Shown: one piece after another, positions 34,889 to 43,562 of the stretch
Position numbering within the stretch: the stretch's first letter is position 1
Layout: every line of letters begins with the position of its first letter
Made by a program: the position numbers and the translations under genes
The notes under the pieces: generated by a model
What the model was told of the DNA's origin: nothing
Seen by the model: the letters and a program-made list of their open reading frames with translations, nothing else
Database searches by the model: none
Source of the DNA: DASQYE01 sp036389315
GTDB taxonomy: Bacteria > Acidobacteriota > Blastocatellia > Pyrinomonadales > Pyrinomonadaceae
Assembly (NCBI GenBank): GCA_036389315.1
Contig: DASVQF010000050.1
Coordinates: 102,560-166,559 of the forward strand
Length of the DNA: 64,000 bases
Direction: 5' to 3'

Positions 34889-35347
34889 ATGAAAAACTTG
34901 TGTTGGATTGCGCTCGTGGTCGCGCTCTCGATTGCCGCCGCAGGATTGAGCGACGCCTATCGCACTCGTGCAGGCACGGGCGCAGCAGAAGCGGGAGCAG
35001 CGGCTCCTTCGTCGCAGGATACTTTTAATCTGGACAGGCGCATCAGCTCGCTCGAACAGCGTCTCTACACAATCGAGATGAGCATCAACAGGCTCGAACA
35101 GCAGTCTGTCACAAGCTCGCGTGCGACGCCTTCGACCGAGAGGCGCGACGTGGAGATAGAGCTGCTGCAAACTCAAATCCGCACGCTGCAAATGCAGCTC
35201 GACGAGGTGGGCTGCGGCCTCGCGAAGCTGGACGAAAGAACGCTCTCACAGAGCGTCCGCGAAGCGCAAAGGCGCTCGGGCAGGCTCCCGGCAGACCCTT
35301 GCAGGCTCAACCCGGAGACGCCCGTCAGGCTTTCGACCCGGCGCTAA
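34889..35347 (+). CDS. Exported or anchored coiled-coil protein, unknown function
   Basis: About 152 residues from the ATG at 34889, which has GGAGGG about 9 bp upstream; a longer in-frame start at 34859 is possible. One hydrophobic N-terminal helix (WIALVVALSIAAAGLS) is followed by heptad-rich stretches, DRRISSLEQRLYTIEMSINR and EIELLQTQIRTLQMQLDEV, and two Cys residues near the end. It closes a run of small envelope genes after the efflux operon. No family recognised. Confidence 0.65.
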   Translation: MKNLCWIALVVALSIAAAGLSDAYRTRAGTGAAEAGAAAPSSQDTFNLDRRISSLEQRLYTIEMSINRLEQQSVTSSRATPSTERRDVEIELLQTQIRTLQMQLDEVGCGLAKLDERTLSQSVREAQRRSGRLPADPCRLNPETPVRLSTRR

Positions 35348-35365
35348 TGGTTCGCTTCTATTTTT

Positions 35366-38300
35366 TTATCTTCTAATGCCTGCGAGGCCGCCGACGACGG
35401 CTATCAGCTCGGCAGGATTGACCGGCTTGGCGACGTGCACCTGGAAGCCTGCGAGCAGGACGCGCATGCGGTCTTCTTCCCTGGCGTAGGCCGTTAAGGC
35501 TATCGCAGGTATCTTTCCGCCCTCTTCGGCAGAGAGCGCGCGTACTTTCCGGATCAGCGAGTAGCCATCCTCCTCCGGCATCCCGATGTCGCTGACCAGC
35601 AGGTGAGGCTTGAAGGTGGAGAGCATACGGAGCGCCTCCTGGACAGAAGAGGCCGTCATCACCTGCGCCCCACACTGCGCTATGATCGCCGTCAAGAGCA
35701 CCCGCGCGTCACGTTCGTCATCCACGATCAGGATACGCACGTCGTTCAGGGCCGGGACGCAATCAACCGCGACCGAATCGGCCAAAGCCTGCGGCGACGG
35801 GGCTGCGTCCGTCTGAATCACCTGCGCGGCCATGACGGGCAGCATGACCGTGAAGGTCGCGCCCCTGCCTTCGCCAGCACTCTCGGCACGGACGCTGCCG
35901 CCGTGCATCTCTACGAGGTGGCGCACAATCGAGAGGCCGAGGCCGAGGCCGCCGTAAGCGCGCGTAGTGCTGCCGTCAGCCTGCCGGAAACGGTCGAAGA
36001 CGAAGGGCAGGAAATCCGGGCTGATGCCCTGGCCCGTGTCGCTGACGCTGACCTCCAGGTGCGAGGCCGTGCGCCGCAGCAGCACAGAGACTTCTCCGCC
36101 GCGCGGCGTGAACTTGACGGCGTTCGAGAGCAGGTTCCACATCACCTGCTGCAAGCGCGCCGGGTCGCCCCACACCACACCGGCCCGCTCGTCCAGCTCA
36201 GCCCTGAGCACTAATCCCTTCATCTCCGCCGCCGGGCGTATGGCGTCCAGGCCAGTGCGGATGATCGTGTCCAGCTCGATTGAGCGCGCGTCCAGGCTGA
36301 GCTTGCCCGTGATGATGCGCGAGACATCCAGGAGGTCTTCGATGATCTGCGCCTGCGCCTTAGCATTGCGCTCGATGGTCTCGATGGCGCGCCCTGTCGC
36401 CGCCTCGTCGAACTTATTGCCGCGCAGCAGCGTGGCCCAACCGACAATCGCCGTCAGCGGAGTGCGCAGCTCGTGCGAGACCGTGGCGAGGAACTCGTCC
36501 TTGATGCGGCTGGCGGCTTCGGCCTGCGTGCGCAATCTCTGCTCTGTCTCGTAGAGGTGCGCGCGCTCAAGGGCCTGCGCGCACTGCTGGGCGAGCGCCA
36601 CCATGAAGGCCCGGTCATCTTCGCTGAAGCTTCGCGGCTCGGGAAAGCTCAGGCCCAGAGCCCCTATCGTGCGCCCTTCGACGACGAGCGGAAAAGCGAC
36701 GAGCGCGCGGCTGCCGGTCACGGAAGCCAGTGGGCCAAGACCCGGATAATGCTTCTTCCACTTTTCCAGCTCTTCTATGATGACGGGCGTGCGCGCGCGT
36801 ATCGCGTCGGCAACCGGCACCGCTTCGTTGACGGAAAAGTGTCGCCACCTTTCGGTCACTTCCTGCGGGAAGCCGACCGTGCCGACAAGCTCAAGCTCAG
36901 TGCTCTGCTCCCTGAGCAGGACGACCGAGCCTGCGTGCGCGCCGAGCGAGATGAGTCCCTGTTCGATGACGGCGGTCGCGACCTGTTGCGGCGTCAAGGC
37001 TTGCGAAAGAGAGGCTGCGACCGCTTGCAGGCGCATCAGGAGGTCTGAAGTGCGCTCGGCAGCCTGACGGGTCTGCCGCTCGGCCCTGTAGAGGCGCGCG
37101 TTGTCTACTGCGAGCGAAGCGCGCGTCGCCAGGTCTTCGGCCAGCGCCAGGTCTTCAAGGGTGTGATGACGATTGCTCTCGTCCGTATTGACGAACGAGA
37201 TGACGCCGAGGATTTTGTCGCGCGTCTTGAGCGGGACGAACATGACCGAGCGAAATCCTATCCGGCGCATCACGTCCAGGTGCTCGGGGTCGCGCGCGCT
37301 CTCGACCAACAGCTCGTCCGTGATTTCGGGGTAGAACTCCGACTGTCCCGTGCGCAGGACGTTATAGAGGCCGCGCGGCTCTTCGGGGTTGGGCGCGTAA
37401 CGCTTGTGCAGCTCATGGGCCCAGGCGACCTTTTCCGGGTCAACGTGGGCGACGGCCAAGCGGATGAGGCTGCCTTCGGGGTCGGCCATGTCCACGCTGC
37501 ACCAGTCCGCGAAGTGCGGGACGGCCAGGCGCGCGACCGTCCGCAGCGTCGTCTCGTAATCGAGCGAAGAGGAGAGGGCCGTGCTCGCTTCGGCCAGGAA
37601 CCGCTCGTTGGCCTCCTTCTGCTTGCGCTCTGTGATGTCCATCGTCACGCCGCGCATCCCTATGGGCCGCCCGTGCTCGTCGCAGATGGCAACCGACTGC
37701 GATTCGACCCAGACCGTGCGCCCGTCCCTGGTTATCCAGCGAAACTGGTTCGTGCCGCGCCGCCCGCTCGTGAAAGTCCTGGTGGCCTCCTGCGCCGCCC
37801 GCTCTCTGTCTTCCGGATGAACGATTGTCAGCCAGAAGTTTGGTGTCGAGAGCCATTCCTCGACGCTGTAGCCGAGCATGGTCTGGACATAGTCGCTGAC
37901 GAAATCAATGCGCTGGGATGAGTCGTCGGGCTCGCCCCAGGCTTCCCACACCACTCCGGGCACGCTTGAGACCATCGCCTGCAAATGCTTTCGCTGGTCT
38001 TCGACCTGCGCGGCGAGCCGGGCCCTTTCCATCTCCGCGCGCTTACGCTCCGTCACGTCGCGGGCCACGCCTTCGACCGCCACGGGCCGCCCGTCGCTGT
38101 AAGAGATTCTCGTGTTCACCTCAAGCGTCAGCCGCCGCCCGTCCCGGCTGATGATGTCCACCTCGTAGACGGTCACGGCCGCCGGGTCTTGCAGCTTGCG
38201 CCTGGTCATCTCCTTCGCCAGCTCAAGATGTTCGGGCGCGACCACGTCCTTGATGTTGAGGCCGCCGAGAATCTCCGCGCGCGTGTAGCCCGTGGTCTCC

Positions 38301-38833
38301 GCGCCCGCGCGGTTAATGGAAAGATAATTCCCCTCAAGATCGTGCGAGTAGATGATGTCGTTGGCGTTCTCAAGCAGGCTGCGATAGCGCTGCTCGCTCG
38401 CCTTCACGCGCTCTTCGGCCTGCATTCGCGCGGTGATGTCTTCGTGCATGAGCACGACTTCGCGCACCCGTCCACGCTCGTCCTTGATCGGATAGATGAC
38501 GGCCTTAGTCCAGCGTTGCGGCTCGGCGTGACGGGTGATGTTGGGGATGGTGGCTTCCGGGTCGTAGAGCACGGGCGGGATTTCTGCGGCCTCTCCGGCG
38601 AAGGCGCGACGGATGTAAGGCATGATGCCGCGCTCGACGAGTTGTTGGTCTTCGAGGATGTTGTAGCCTTCGAGCTGATCCAGCGTCACGCCCCACAACT
38701 CTTCCCACGCCCGGTTGACACGAATGATGCGCCCGTCCGAAGACATGATCTGGATGCTCAGCGGAGACTGTTCGAGGATGGCGCGAAACCTCTCCTCTGT
38801 GGGCGGCTGTGTCTCTGAGTCTTCGATGGGCAT
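35366..38833 (-). CDS. Hybrid sensor histidine kinase (PAS-PAS-PAS-GAF-GAF-HisKA-HATPase-REC)
   Basis: 1155 residues, soluble. Three PAS domains (about 12-138, 143-268, 283-405; each ends with a DITER- or DVTER-type PAC motif) are followed by two GAF domains (about 410-570 and 600-760). The HisKA box is DEFLATVSHELRTPLTAIVG with the phosphoacceptor His. The HATPase_c domain shows NLLSNAVKFTPRGG and DTGQGIS, then YGGLGLGLSIVRHLV. A C-terminal receiver starts VRILIVDDERDARVLLTA and has its phospho-Asp in LLVSDIGMPEEDGY. No output regulator is adjacent, so phosphate is passed to an unlinked partner. The signal is probably cytoplasmic (redox, light or small molecule), but not defined. Confidence 0.93.
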   Translation of the reverse strand: MPIEDSETQPPTEERFRAILEQSPLSIQIMSSDGRIIRVNRAWEELWGVTLDQLEGYNILEDQQLVERGIMPYIRRAFAGEAAEIPPVLYDPEATIPNITRHAEPQRWTKAVIYPIKDERGRVREVVLMHEDITARMQAEERVKASEQRYRSLLENANDIIYSHDLEGNYLSINRAGAETTGYTRAEILGGLNIKDVVAPEHLELAKEMTRRKLQDPAAVTVYEVDIISRDGRRLTLEVNTRISYSDGRPVAVEGVARDVTERKRAEMERARLAAQVEDQRKHLQAMVSSVPGVVWEAWGEPDDSSQRIDFVSDYVQTMLGYSVEEWLSTPNFWLTIVHPEDRERAAQEATRTFTSGRRGTNQFRWITRDGRTVWVESQSVAICDEHGRPIGMRGVTMDITERKQKEANERFLAEASTALSSSLDYETTLRTVARLAVPHFADWCSVDMADPEGSLIRLAVAHVDPEKVAWAHELHKRYAPNPEEPRGLYNVLRTGQSEFYPEITDELLVESARDPEHLDVMRRIGFRSVMFVPLKTRDKILGVISFVNTDESNRHHTLEDLALAEDLATRASLAVDNARLYRAERQTRQAAERTSDLLMRLQAVAASLSQALTPQQVATAVIEQGLISLGAHAGSVVLLREQSTELELVGTVGFPQEVTERWRHFSVNEAVPVADAIRARTPVIIEELEKWKKHYPGLGPLASVTGSRALVAFPLVVEGRTIGALGLSFPEPRSFSEDDRAFMVALAQQCAQALERAHLYETEQRLRTQAEAASRIKDEFLATVSHELRTPLTAIVGWATLLRGNKFDEAATGRAIETIERNAKAQAQIIEDLLDVSRIITGKLSLDARSIELDTIIRTGLDAIRPAAEMKGLVLRAELDERAGVVWGDPARLQQVMWNLLSNAVKFTPRGGEVSVLLRRTASHLEVSVSDTGQGISPDFLPFVFDRFRQADGSTTRAYGGLGLGLSIVRHLVEMHGGSVRAESAGEGRGATFTVMLPVMAAQVIQTDAAPSPQALADSVAVDCVPALNDVRILIVDDERDARVLLTAIIAQCGAQVMTASSVQEALRMLSTFKPHLLVSDIGMPEEDGYSLIRKVRALSAEEGGKIPAIALTAYAREEDRMRVLLAGFQVHVAKPVNPAELIAVVGGLAGIRR

Positions 38834-38861
38834 AAGGGTTAGTGGAAAGACCGGGCTCTCT

Positions 38862-39281
38862 TTACTGTCCCGCCGTGCTCGCGGTTGATTGAACGAGGAC
38901 GACGGCTTCGCCTTTAATCAGCGGCTCGCCGCGCTGGTTCGAGCAGGTCGTCTCAAGCGTCACGATGGGCTTATCTTCCCTGACACGCGTGACCGTGACG
39001 CGGGCCGTCACCGTGTCGCCCGGAAAGACCGGCGCGACGAACTGCAAGGTCTGGCTGAGATAAACTGAGCCCTGGCCCGGAAGCTGGTTCCCGAGCACAG
39101 CCGAGATGAGCGATGCTCCGAGCATGCCGTGCGCTACGGGGCGGCCGAAGCGAGTCGTCTTAGCATACTCTTCGTCCAGGTGAACCGGATTCTCGTCGCC
39201 CGTCAACGCGGCGAAGGCTCGAACGTCCGCGTCCGTGATCGTCCGCGACAGCCATGCCGTCTCGCCAACCTGTAAAGCCAT
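38862..39281 (-). CDS. MaoC-like (R)-specific enoyl-CoA hydratase
   Basis: 139 residues with the hot-dog fold hydratase-2 motif: FAALTGDENPVHLDEEYAKT and RFGRPVAHGMLGASLISAVL, which supply the catalytic Asp and His. These enzymes hydrate trans-2-enoyl-CoA to (R)-3-hydroxyacyl-CoA, in PhaJ-like supply of polyester or in fatty-acid metabolism. Length is normal. It lies 20 bp upstream of an alpha/beta hydrolase stop on the same strand, next to genes without a clear lipid link. Confidence 0.88.
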   Translation of the reverse strand: MALQVGETAWLSRTITDADVRAFAALTGDENPVHLDEEYAKTTRFGRPVAHGMLGASLISAVLGNQLPGQGSVYLSQTLQFVAPVFPGDTVTARVTVTRVREDKPIVTLETTCSNQRGEPLIKGEAVVLVQSTASTAGQ

Positions 39282-39301
39282 ACGCGTTTCCCCTCCTCTC
39301 T

Positions 39302-40237
39302 CTATTTAACAGGCGCGGTCAGGAACTTTATCAGGGCTGCATTGAAGTCCGCGGCGCGCTCGACCTGCGGCACGTGCCCGCACCTGTCGAAGACTATGAG
39401 CTGCGACCCCGCGATCTCCTTTTTGAACCGCTCGCCGAACTGCGAGAGCGGTGTCAGCCCGTCGTCGCGGCCCCAGATCAAAAGAGTCGGCTGCCTGATC
39501 GCCCCGAGCCGGTTGTCGAGCAGGTCTTCGCGGCGCGCGAGCGATTCGATCAGGCTTTGAATAGTGTAGCCGTCACCGGCAGAGATGCGCTGCGTGAGCA
39601 TCAAATCAATGGCGGCGTCGCTCGTAAAGAGCTGTTTATTGAAGAAGACGAGCGAGGCCAGTTGACGCATCCCTTCGCGCGTCGAAGGATTCAGGAAGCC
39701 GAGCGCCCGCGCGTCGAACTCTGCCGTCGGAGCAAACCCGGCGGCGTCCACCAGGACTAAGCGCTCAACCTTCTCCGGATGGGCCAGAGCGTAGGCCGTC
39801 GCAATCCAGCCGCCCATCGAATTGCCGACCAGCGAGGCGCGCTCGACCTTCAGCTCTTTGAAGAAACCGTCGAGGAAATCTACGTAGGTGGCGACGCGAT
39901 AGTTGATGAGCGGCTTGGATGAGCGGCCGAAGCCGAGCTGATCCGGCACGATGACGCGAAAACGCTCCGCCAGCGGAGCCACGTTCAGAGCCCAGTTCAT
40001 CTGGCTTCCGCCGAGCCCGTGCAGCAAGACCACCGTGGGCCCACTGCCCGCTTCCACGTAATTGATCTTCTGGCCGTAAACGGTCACTTCCTTACCGGAA
40101 GGAGCGGCGGGGCCTGCGGGCTGCGACTGCTGCTGCTGCTGCGCGGAAACGGACGTGAAGCCTGTCAGGGCTAGCAGCATCGAGCAGACCATGAATATCC
40201 GGCCCCGGCGACGCGTGCGCTTGATCGAGTCTGACAT
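39302..40237 (-). CDS. Alpha/beta hydrolase, exported or membrane-anchored
   Basis: 311 residues. A hydrophobic N-terminal segment (IFMVCSMLLALTGFTSVSA) acts as signal or anchor and is followed by a Gln-rich stretch. The hydrolase core has VVLLHGLGGSQMNW (oxyanion region), the nucleophile elbow VGNSMGGW, the acid in IWGRDDGLTPL and the His in RCGHVPQVE, a complete triad. It resembles the meta-cleavage hydrolase and haloperoxidase branch, but no pathway is nearby. It is transcribed with the MaoC gene. Confidence 0.88.
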   Translation of the reverse strand: MSDSIKRTRRRGRIFMVCSMLLALTGFTSVSAQQQQQSQPAGPAAPSGKEVTVYGQKINYVEAGSGPTVVLLHGLGGSQMNWALNVAPLAERFRVIVPDQLGFGRSSKPLINYRVATYVDFLDGFFKELKVERASLVGNSMGGWIATAYALAHPEKVERLVLVDAAGFAPTAEFDARALGFLNPSTREGMRQLASLVFFNKQLFTSDAAIDLMLTQRISAGDGYTIQSLIESLARREDLLDNRLGAIRQPTLLIWGRDDGLTPLSQFGERFKKEIAGSQLIVFDRCGHVPQVERAADFNAALIKFLTAPVK

Positions 40238-40266
40238 CTATTGATTACCTCTCCTTAAAAAATGGC

Positions 40267-40986
40267 TCAAGCCCTCTCCGTGCGCGAGCGTGGCGGCCGC
40301 CTTTGGCGCGTTGGGCCAACCCGCGCTTTCGTCTTCTCCACGCGGGCTCCGTGGGCGCGCTTGCTGTGCGGACGCATCACGCCGCGAGAAAAAATCTCGG
40401 CCAGGCGGGCGATCACCTCGTCGTCGCCGATCCCGAAATGGCGATTGCCGCCGAACAGCCTCTCGACCAGAAAATAGTTGAAGAACTGCATGTAGGCGGC
40501 CGTGAACCCGACGGCCGGGTCAATGCCTTCGTAAAGCGAGCCGCTCTCTTCGAGCCCCCTGAAATAGCCCGCGAAGCGCCGCCGCAGACTTTTCGCCAGC
40601 CCGTCGAACATCTTGCGGAAATGGCGATTCTCAAATTCCAGCACGTCTATGTACATCAGCAGCCAGAAGTCATGATGGTCTGAGACCATCCGCTTGACGA
40701 GCGTGCCGAAGCGGATGAGGCTTTGCGGCTCGAAGGGCTCTTCGACCTCGTCGAACATGGCGCGCAGCCGCGCATCTATCACCTGCTGGTAGTTGCGTAT
40801 GATGGATTCGAGTATCTCTTCTTTCGTGCGATAGTAGTTGTAGAGATTGCCCAGGGAGGTGCGGGCGTGAGCCGAGATGTCGCGCATCGAAGTCGCATGA
40901 AAGCCCTGCTTGATAAAGAGCTGCTTGGCCGCCTCTTCGATGCGCCCCTTTTTCTCCTCAATGACCGTCTCGCTGAGTTTGGGCAT
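40267..40986 (-). CDS. TetR-family transcriptional regulator
   Basis: About 239 residues from the ATG at 40986 (MPKLSETVIEEKKGRI). The N-terminal helix-turn-helix is typical: IEEAAKQLFIKQGFHATSMR, DISAHARTSLGNLYNYYRTK, EEILESII. The C-terminal ligand domain is unique and ends in a basic tail. It lies 29 bp upstream of the hydrolase gene on the same strand, so it may regulate the hydrolase/MaoC genes; that is inferred from order only. Confidence 0.9.
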   Translation of the reverse strand: MPKLSETVIEEKKGRIEEAAKQLFIKQGFHATSMRDISAHARTSLGNLYNYYRTKEEILESIIRNYQQVIDARLRAMFDEVEEPFEPQSLIRFGTLVKRMVSDHHDFWLLMYIDVLEFENRHFRKMFDGLAKSLRRRFAGYFRGLEESGSLYEGIDPAVGFTAAYMQFFNYFLVERLFGGNRHFGIGDDEVIARLAEIFSRGVMRPHSKRAHGARVEKTKARVGPTRQRRPPRSRTERA

Positions 40987-41078
40987 GGATTCCAACCGGA
41001 AAACGAACGCTCGTATTTTATGGGCATTCAACCGATTGTCAAGCGACGCTTCCGGCCGCGCCCGTAGCCGAAAAGAGA

Positions 41079-41110
41079 GGGGCCGCCGAAGCGGTTTTTC
41101 GGCAAGCCCC
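41079..41110 (-). terminator. Hairpin after the Cys-rich lipoprotein gene
   Basis: GGGGC-GCCGAA (41079-41090) pairs with TTCGGC-GCCCC (41098-41110) with small bulges. Read on the minus strand it follows the lipoprotein stop and runs into a TCTCTTTTC stretch, consistent with an intrinsic terminator. Confidence 0.55.
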
Positions 41111-41148
41111 GTTTGACTCTCCCTGAGCTATAAGTTTTCGGCGTGCGG

Positions 41149-41610
41149 CTACCAGTTGCAGCCGTAGGCGGACATGGTTTGCTTGGCTGTGTTGAGGGCG
41201 GCCTGACACCCCTGGGCCAATCCGGCCTTGCCCTGGGGAGTGGCGGCGGCCTCTTTCCAGGCTTTGCGCGTCGTCTCAAGAGTGCTTCGCAGTTGCGCCC
41301 GCGCAGCCTCCGGCACTTTGTCGTTGAGACACTTCTCGTACTTCTCTATATACTCGTCACAGATGGGCACGCCCGTCTTGTCGCCGCCGCCGGTCGAGGC
41401 GGTCGTCGTTGCCGGAGACGCGCTCGTCGTCGGCGTGTTCGTCGTCGTCGTCGTGCTCCTCGTCGTATTGCTGGAAGTATTGCCGGAAGCGTTACTATTC
41501 GCCGTCGAGTTGTCATTGGATGTCCCGCACGCGACCAGCACCAGGCCGAGGCAGAAACCGGCCACCAGACTGAGGACAACTCTCAAAGCAGATGATCTCT
41601 TCTCTTTCAT
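41149..41610 (-). CDS. Thr/Ser-rich lipoprotein with four-Cys C-terminal domain
   Basis: About 153 residues from the ATG at 41610 (MKEKRSSALRVV), which has GAAGGAG upstream. The signal peptide ends VLVACG, a lipobox. About 50 residues of Thr/Ser/Asn low complexity act as a linker. The C-terminal domain PICDEYIEKYEKCLNDKVPE ... GCQAALNTAKQTMSAYGCNW has four Cys that can form two disulfides in a small helical bundle. I have the impression of similar proteins in related Acidobacteriota, but no function is known to me. Confidence 0.72.
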   Translation of the reverse strand: MKEKRSSALRVVLSLVAGFCLGLVLVACGTSNDNSTANSNASGNTSSNTTRSTTTTTNTPTTSASPATTTASTGGGDKTGVPICDEYIEKYEKCLNDKVPEAARAQLRSTLETTRKAWKEAAATPQGKAGLAQGCQAALNTAKQTMSAYGCNW

Positions 41611-41676
41611 CCTTTTTTCTCCTTCAGATTGTTGGGCCAAACTTGCGCGCGCAATATAGCAGCTTCCCCGTTCGGG

Positions 41677-41716
41677 GCAGCGTGTCATTTTCGGAATTCG
41701 GGAAATGACACGCTGC
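41677..41716. promoter_or_regulatory. Perfect 14-bp inverted repeat between divergent genes
   Basis: GCAGCGTGTCATTT (41677-41690) and its exact complement (41703-41716) flank 12 bp. It lies between the starts of a minus-strand lipoprotein gene and a plus-strand gene, where a terminator is not expected. A regulator binding site is a reasonable reading, without identified protein. Confidence 0.5.
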
Positions 41717-41766
41717 GAGCCAGTGTGCTGAAGCTATAATGTGAAGCGATGGCGGCGAGGTGAGGC

Positions 41767-43533
41767 TTGAGCATCGAAGCGATGATGAGCAGTTCCAGTC
41801 ACCGGGACGACTACTTGGAGAAAGCCTTTCGGCTGGCCTATTTCATACAGGGCAGCCGCTCCGAGGCCGTCTCGGTGGTGACGGGCGCGTTGAGCAAGTT
41901 GGAGGTGGCCGCCTCGGCCCAGGTCAAGCGGCTCTATTACAGTCCGTCCAGGCGCGGCCCGCAGCGACCTGCCACGCGGTCTGAGACGCACCGGACGAAA
42001 GTCTCGCTGAGCGAGCTTCACCTGCTCCAACGTCTGATCTACATAGAGTCTGAGAGCTACGAGAGGGCGCGCGAGGAGCAAAGCCTCGGGGAGGGTGGGC
42101 CCACTGTGGAGGCGCTGCTCATTCACTACATCAAGCACCTGGTCAGGATCACCCTCAAGCGAAACTCCTTCTACGTCACGCTCGCGACGAGCCGGTTGCT
42201 TCACAACTACAGCACGGCCGAGACGATGGAGATTTACTCGGTCACGGTTCAAGACCCTGAGCGCGTCAAGGACGATTACTATTACCGCTCGCGCAAGAGC
42301 CGCCTCATACAGGAGACGAAGGAGCGTTTCGGCGACCTGCTCACGGTCTGCCGTGGGCCGAGGGGCGAGGAAAGGTTCAAGACCCTTGACGACCCCGCAG
42401 CCTTCGTGTCGCTGGTGCAGGAGTGCCTGAGCCAATTCTCCCCCTGGGATACTGAGTGCTCTGTGCCGGACGAGTTTGACCCGCTGGCGGACGAGCTGCG
42501 CTCGCTCTCCTGTTCGCGCAAAGAGGAGGAGGACAGGGTTGAGATCAATCGTATCCACGCCGTCCTTCACCCGCGCTGCTACGCCCGCATCACTCGGGCC
42601 CTCAAGATGGAGTTGCCGGAGCTGCGGCTCGATATTCCTTACTTCTCTCTCAAGAATGGTGAAAACGATATGAATAGACCGGGAAGACCCTCTCGCCGCT
42701 CCGCCGCCCAGCCGCTCAGCGCGGACGAGCTGAAGGCCATCAAGAGCACTCTCGGAGAGCAGTCTGCGCGCCGCTGCACGACGCATACGGGACTGCTCTC
42801 AATCGTCGTGGACGGGATGGAGCGTGCGCGCCTGGACTTGCGGCGCTCGGGCGAAGTCTCGTTCGAGGTCGAAGAAGGGGACGAGCTGGTAGAAGTGCGC
42901 GCACAAGACTATGGACGAGAGACGCTGCTCGCCATGCACCTCTTGAGTGCAGCGCACGGGCGCGAGTCTGTGCTCAGCTCCGAGATAGTTCTGGAAGGCG
43001 GGCAGAAGCTTTCGTTCGTGACGACACCAGAGGTGGGCTCGCCGGGCGGCGCGGGACAATACCGGATGACGATTGCCTACAAAGAGACGCGGTGGCTTGC
43101 GGCGGCCCACCTGATCGCCGGGCGCGCGGCGCAAAGGCTGGCAGAGCACTCGGGCTACCGTCTCAGGCCGGAGCGCGCGCTGCTGAGCTTTGCCCTCTTT
43201 GGCCTGGCCCTCTTACTTTGCGCGGGCGCAGTCCTCGCGCTCCTTATCACTTCAAAACGCTCCGGCCTCCTGCCCGTGCGCGAGGAGGCTGAGATCAAAC
43301 GTCCGGGGGCGACTGTGCGGCCGCGAGTCAACGCGCCGCAGTTGCCTCCCGCCGTCAAGATGCTTTCTCATGGCAGCAGCAGCGCACCAAACAACGCCGA
43401 GAGCCAGGCCGTCTCAGAGCCGGAAGCGGGAGACAATCAGAAAGCGACTCTGCCCGAAAAGATAGAGCAGCAGGACAACAAAGACACTTCTCGTGATGGC
43501 CCGAGAACCTCTAAAAGACGCCGGAAGCCCTGA
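41767..43533 (+). CDS. Membrane-tethered protein with ECF-sigma-like N-terminus, unknown function
   Basis: 588 residues from a TTG with GAGGTGA before it. Residues about 14-48 (DYLEKAFRLAYFIQGSRSEA VSVVTGALSKLEVA) resemble ECF sigma region 2, but the later sequence is not a known sigma region 4. A middle part has INRIHAVLHPRCYARITRAL and a beta-rich stretch. One strong membrane helix lies near residues 475-498 (FALFGLALLLCAGAVLALLI), followed by a charged, Pro-rich tail. The Mug-like gene follows 30 bp later. I think relatives occur in other Acidobacteriota, but no function is known to me. Confidence 0.7.
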   Translation: MSIEAMMSSSSHRDDYLEKAFRLAYFIQGSRSEAVSVVTGALSKLEVAASAQVKRLYYSPSRRGPQRPATRSETHRTKVSLSELHLLQRLIYIESESYERAREEQSLGEGGPTVEALLIHYIKHLVRITLKRNSFYVTLATSRLLHNYSTAETMEIYSVTVQDPERVKDDYYYRSRKSRLIQETKERFGDLLTVCRGPRGEERFKTLDDPAAFVSLVQECLSQFSPWDTECSVPDEFDPLADELRSLSCSRKEEEDRVEINRIHAVLHPRCYARITRALKMELPELRLDIPYFSLKNGENDMNRPGRPSRRSAAQPLSADELKAIKSTLGEQSARRCTTHTGLLSIVVDGMERARLDLRRSGEVSFEVEEGDELVEVRAQDYGRETLLAMHLLSAAHGRESVLSSEIVLEGGQKLSFVTTPEVGSPGGAGQYRMTIAYKETRWLAAAHLIAGRAAQRLAEHSGYRLRPERALLSFALFGLALLLCAGAVLALLITSKRSGLLPVREEAEIKRPGATVRPRVNAPQLPPAVKMLSHGSSSAPNNAESQAVSEPEAGDNQKATLPEKIEQQDNKDTSRDGPRTSKRRRKP

Positions 43534-43562
43534 GCGGCTCGGAAGATTTTCGGAAAGGCTGT

